A stretch of 7,324 bases of DNA from Nitrosopumilales archaeon (GTDB lineage: Archaea > Thermoproteota > Nitrososphaeria > Nitrososphaerales > Nitrosopumilaceae). The stretch spans positions 1 through 7,324 of the forward strand of contig JANXYF010000237.1 of assembly GCA_025350175.1 (NCBI GenBank). Direction: 5' to 3'. Shown in pieces: positions 4,469 to 7,324 of the stretch (position 1 is the first letter of the stretch; each line of letters starts with the position of its first letter). The notes beneath the pieces were generated by a model that saw only the letters and a list, made by a program, of their open reading frames with translations, did not search any database and was not told where the DNA came from. The position numbers and the translations under genes were made by a program.

Positions 4469-5082
4469 GTGGAATTAGTATCGGTGTATTGGCAGTTCAG
4501 GGAGATGTTGCGGAAAATATCATGGCAACAAAGATGGCACTAGAAGAACTTGGCCTTGAGGGTATAGTAAATGAGGTAAAGACCCCCGAGCAGATATCGG
4601 ACCTTGATGGATTGATTATTCCAGGAGGAGAAAGCACAGTAATTGGCACTTTATCTATGGTAAACGGTTCACTAAAAAAAATTAAAGAAAAAATTGCCAG
4701 CGGAATGCCTGTCTTTGGAATCTGTGCAGGAATGATTATGCTATCAAAAAAGGCAAAGGATAGAGTAATTGGAGAGATGGACCAGCCATTGTTGGATTTT
4801 CTTGATGTCAAAATAGAGAGAAATGCATTTGGAAGACAAAAGGATTCGTTTGAATCTGAGATATCTATTGATAAAATTGGCATCTCAAAATTTCCAGGAG
4901 TATTTATTCGCGCCCCTTCTATAATGGAAACAGGAAAAAATGTTGAAGTCTTGTCAAAGTTTAACGAAAAGATAATTGCAGTAAAACAAGGAAATGTAGT
5001 AGGTACTTCATTTCATCCTGAATTAACAGGCGACTTGTCACTACACAAATACTTTGTAAATCTAATCAAAGCAAAGCATTAG
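4465..5082 (+). CDS. pdxT: Pyridoxal 5'-phosphate synthase glutaminase subunit PdxT
   Basis: A 205-residue class I (triad) glutamine amidotransferase that hydrolyses glutamine and channels ammonia to PdxS. Motifs in order: [13 protein letters not shown] (6-18) at the N-terminus, which contacts Pdx[14 protein letters not shown] (49-61), the oxyanion-hole and glutamine-binding loop; [11 protein letters not shown] (83-93) with nucleophile C87; [11 protein letters not shown] (120-130), highly typical of PdxT; and [11 protein letters not shown] (180-190) with the other triad residues H184 and E186. Length is normal for the family. The start codon overlaps the pdxS stop (ATGA at 4465-4468), which implies translational coupling and equal production of the two subunits. 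PdxT is active only when bound to PdxS, fitting this arrangement. A T-rich inverted repeat directly after the stop probably ends the two-gene transcript. Confidence 0.97.
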   Translation: MSGISIGVLAVQGDVAENIMATKMALEELGLEGIVNEVKTPEQISDLDGLIIPGGESTVIGTLSMVNGSLKKIKEKIASGMPVFGICAGMIMLSKKAKDRVIGEMDQPLLDFLDVKIERNAFGRQKDSFESEISIDKIGISKFPGVFIRAPSIMETGKNVEVLSKFNEKIIAVKQGNVVGTSFHPELTGDLSLHKYFVNLIKAKH

Positions 5083-5100
5083 AGATTTTTTATATCTAAT
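5078..5100 (+). terminator. Terminator-like inverted repeat with T6 after pdxT
   Basis: ATTAGA (5078-5083) and TCTAAT (5095-5100) are inverted repeats flanking a run of six T (5086-5091). The pdxT stop codon lies inside the first arm. The T run alone fits archaeal termination, and the gap before the next promoter is consistent with an end of the pdxST transcript. Confidence 0.4.
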
Positions 5101-5113
5101 TGTAGAAAATACC

Positions 5114-5126
5114 GATTATATTAAAT
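5114..5126 (+). promoter_or_regulatory. TATA-like box for the aconitase gene
   Basis: GATTATATTAAAT is centred about 31 bases before the ATG at 5151, slightly farther than at the other genes, giving a leader of a few bases. It supports separate transcription of aconitase from pdxST. Confidence 0.4.
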
Positions 5127-5150
5127 TCAATACATGTTATACTGGAATGG

Positions 5151-7324
5151 ATGCAAATAGAAACAACACCTGCGCTAGTTTCAAAGGTTTACGCCAAAAT
5201 TGAAGAAAACATATCAAAATATAGAAAACTTGTCAACAGACATCTTACTCTAACTGAAAAAATTCTAGTTGGTCATCTTGATGATATTGAAAGTGCAAAG
5301 GATCTCGAGCCAGGCAAGAGCTATTCATTTCTTAGACCTGACAGAGTTGCACTACAAGACGTAACAGGACAGATGGTAATTTTACAATTCATGCAGTCTG
5401 GTCTTAAGCGAAGTTCACTTCCAACAACTGTACACTGTGATCATCTCATACGAGCCAAAGTTAGCGGAGATGTAGATATCAAAGTTGCACTAGATGAGAA
5501 CAGCGAAGTATACAAGTTTCTTGAATCGTCTTGTAGAAAATATGGGATTGGATTTTGGAAACCAGGCGCAGGAATTATTCATCAGGTCGTACTAGAAAAT
5601 TATGCTTTTCCAGGTGGATTGATGATTGGAACTGACTCTCATACGCCAAATGCAGGGGGTCTAGGTATGCTTGCTATAGGAGTAGGTGGCCTTGATGCAA
5701 CTGAGGTAATGGCGGGATTTCCATGGGAGCTACTATATCCAAAAAGAATTGGTGTACATCTCAAAGGTGAACTAAACGGATGGGTTGCACCAAAAGATGT
5801 CATTCTGTATGTAGCAATGAATCTTACAGTATCTGGTGGAACAAATGCTGTAGTAGAATATTTTGGACCTGGTACAAGATCAATTAGCTGTACTGGTAAA
5901 GCGACTATAACCAACATGGGTGCAGAAATTGGTGCAACATGTTCTGTATTTCCATATGATGATAAAATGGAAGTCTATCTAAAATCAACTAACCGTGGAC
6001 AAATTGCAGAACTTGCAAACAAGCACAAGGAAATTTTAGTTGCAGATCCTGAAGTTGAACAAAATCCAGAAAAATATTTTGATAAAGTTATAGAAATTGA
6101 TCTATCTACATTAGAGCCATACATTGCAGGTCCACATACTCCAGACCTTGCAAGACCAATATCTCAGCTTGCTGATGATGTCAAGAAAAATAATTATCTC
6201 GATACAATATCTGTAGCACTAATTGGAAGTTGCACAAATTCTTCTTATGAAGACATGACAAGAGCTGCATCTGTTGCAGAACAGGCAAAATCTCATGGAA
6301 TTGGTATAAAAATTCCTCTTCTTGTAACTCCGGGTTCTGAGCAAATCCGTGCAACAATTGAGCGCGATGGACAGATGAAAACACTAAATGATATCGGTGC
6401 AACTGTTCTTGCAAACGCATGTGGTCCATGCATCGGACAGTGGAATAGACCTGAGATGAAACCAGGCGAGCCAAATACTATAATCACTTCATTTAATCGA
6501 AATTTTCCAGGAAGAAATGATGGTAGAAGAGAGACGATGGCCTTTATGGGAAGCCCTGAACTAATTGTCGCACTTGCATTAGGCGGTAGGCTCTCATTTA
6601 ATCCACTAAAAGACACACTCAAGGGATCTGATGGAAAAGAGTTCAAGCTAGAACCTCCGAAAAAGGCACCCGAAGTTCCATCCCAGGGATTTTCAAATAT
6701 TGGAAATATCTATGTTCCACCGGCTGCAAATCCGGACAAGATTACAGTTGTGATTAATCCTGCAAGTGGAAGATTGCAAAAACTAGAACCATTTTTGAAG
6801 TGGGATGGTAAAGACTTTGTAGAATTGCCACTATTACTAAAAGCTAAAGGCAAGTGTACAACAGATCACATATCTCCAGCAGGTGCGTGGTTGTCATTGC
6901 GCGGTCATATTGATAAAATAAGTGACAATGTATTCCTTGGAGCAGTTAATGCATTTACAAATGATGTTGGTAAAGGAAAGAACGAACTAAATGGAAATAC
7001 AGAATCATTTCCAGTTATTGCAAGACAGTACAAAGACAAGGGACTCAAATGGGTTGTAATTGGTGACAACAATTATGGTGAAGGCAGCAGCAGGGAACAT
7101 GCTGCCATGTCTCCAAGATATCTTGGATGCGGTGCCGTAGTTGCAAGAAGTTTTGCTAGAATACATGAAACCAATCTAAAAAAACAAGGAGTGCTTGCAC
7201 TCACTTTTGTAAATCCATCTGATTATGATAAAGTGCAAGAGACTGATAAAATTAGTATCTTGGATTTGTTCCAATTGCAGCCAGGAGAAAATGTCAGATG
7301 TATTTTACATCATAATGATGGAAC
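5151..7324 (+). CDS. acn: Aconitate hydratase (aconitase), mitochondrial-like type, 3' truncated
   Basis: An open frame of 724 codons that runs off the window. Aconitase interconverts citrate and isocitrate via cis-aconitate in the cytosol, using a [4Fe-4S] cluster. Domains 1-3 contain HCDH (95-98), [11 protein letters not shown] (160-170), the cluster ligand C361 in GSCTNSS, and C424 and C427 in ACGPCIGQW. The ligand spacing (63 and 3) equals that of pig mitochondrial aconitase (C358, C421, C424). The swivelling domain 4 carries [14 protein letters not shown] and [13 protein letters not shown] (638-650) with the catalytic serine pair S646/S647 and R648, then [16 protein letters not shown]. 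The TTDHISPAG and [11 protein letters not shown] wording is closer to mitochondrial aconitase than to bacterial AcnA or AcnB. About 30 residues should be missing. ATG 5151 is the only in-frame start; ATG 5147 is in another frame. In ammonia oxidisers the enzyme serves an oxidative or incomplete citric acid cycle for 2-oxoglutarate supply. Confidence 0.96.
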   Translation, partial: MQIETTPALVSKVYAKIEENISKYRKLVNRHLTLTEKILVGHLDDIESAKDLEPGKSYSFLRPDRVALQDVTGQMVILQFMQSGLKRSSLPTTVHCDHLIRAKVSGDVDIKVALDENSEVYKFLESSCRKYGIGFWKPGAGIIHQVVLENYAFPGGLMIGTDSHTPNAGGLGMLAIGVGGLDATEVMAGFPWELLYPKRIGVHLKGELNGWVAPKDVILYVAMNLTVSGGTNAVVEYFGPGTRSISCTGKATITNMGAEIGATCSVFPYDDKMEVYLKSTNRGQIAELANKHKEILVADPEVEQNPEKYFDKVIEIDLSTLEPYIAGPHTPDLARPISQLADDVKKNNYLDTISVALIGSCTNSSYEDMTRAASVAEQAKSHGIGIKIPLLVTPGSEQIRATIERDGQMKTLNDIGATVLANACGPCIGQWNRPEMKPGEPNTIITSFNRNFPGRNDGRRETMAFMGSPELIVALALGGRLSFNPLKDTLKGSDGKEFKLEPPKKAPEVPSQGFSNIGNIYVPPAANPDKITVVINPASGRLQKLEPFLKWDGKDFVELPLLLKAKGKCTTDHISPAGAWLSLRGHIDKISDNVFLGAVNAFTNDVGKGKNELNGNTESFPVIARQYKDKGLKWVVIGDNNYGEGSSREHAAMSPRYLGCGAVVARSFARIHETNLKKQGVLALTFVNPSDYDKVQETDKISILDLFQLQPGENVRCILHHNDG

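Noticed and set aside
4096..4883. Minus-strand frames opposite pdxS and pdxT
   Set aside because: pdxS and pdxT are certain from full active-site motifs; the antisense frames are composition shadows.
5639..6646. Three minus-strand frames opposite aconitase
   Set aside because: They lie inside an unmistakable aconitase gene and two of them overlap each other in different frames.
1..7324. CRISPR arrays, transposons, integrase sites or prophage genes
   Set aside because: No regularly spaced repeats, terminal inverted repeats or transposase-like frames are visible on either strand.

Overview
The window looks like part of an AT-rich ammonia-oxidising archaeon (Nitrososphaerota/Thaumarchaeota), most likely of the marine Nitrosopumilus/Nitrosarchaeum type. 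I infer this from several traits together: small single-domain archaeal regulators (a winged-helix protein and a stand-alone Lrp/AsnC effector domain); TATA-like boxes centred about 24-31 bases before start codons with no clear Shine-Dalgarno sites, as in leaderless archaeal transcription; a tRNA gene with two bulge-helix-bulge introns; an archaeal PdxS/PdxT pair; and an aconitase of the mitochondrial-like type. The genus is a judgement from gene style, not from a search.

Layout. Bases 1-121 hold the probable 3' end of an unidentified gene. Bases 152-439 encode a winged-helix regulator. Bases 440-841 lack a convincing protein gene but contain a GC-rich island (about 555-695, roughly 50% GC by my count) with its own TATA box, nested helices and a T-rich end; I propose an unrecognised structured RNA. 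A RAM-domain protein follows (842-1081), then an unrecognised protein with an HELAH zincin-like motif (1177-1752) and a 38-residue zinc-ribbon-like microprotein (1817-1933). The microprotein converges on a minus-strand gene of unknown function (1930-2562), and the two share a CTAG that supplies both stop codons.

On the minus strand, 2669-2826 is a tRNA-Trp(CCA) gene. I can resolve it into three exons (29, 9 and 36 nt) and two introns: one of 27 nt within the anticodon stem and one of 54 nt at the canonical 37/38 site. A membrane-anchored protein of unknown function with an unclear start (about 2965-3474) comes next.

The right half is metabolic. pdxS (3500-4468) and pdxT (4465-5082) overlap by ATGA and encode the two subunits of the DXP-independent pyridoxal 5'-phosphate synthase: PdxT releases ammonia from glutamine and PdxS condenses it with ribose 5-phosphate and glyceraldehyde 3-phosphate. 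A terminator-like T run follows. Then comes aconitase (5151 to the window end, 724 codons visible, 3' truncated), with all iron-sulfur ligands and catalytic motifs present. Nothing suggests a mobile element, CRISPR array or prophage. The points most worth a second look are the candidate RNA, the double-intron tRNA, the HExxH protein and the microprotein.
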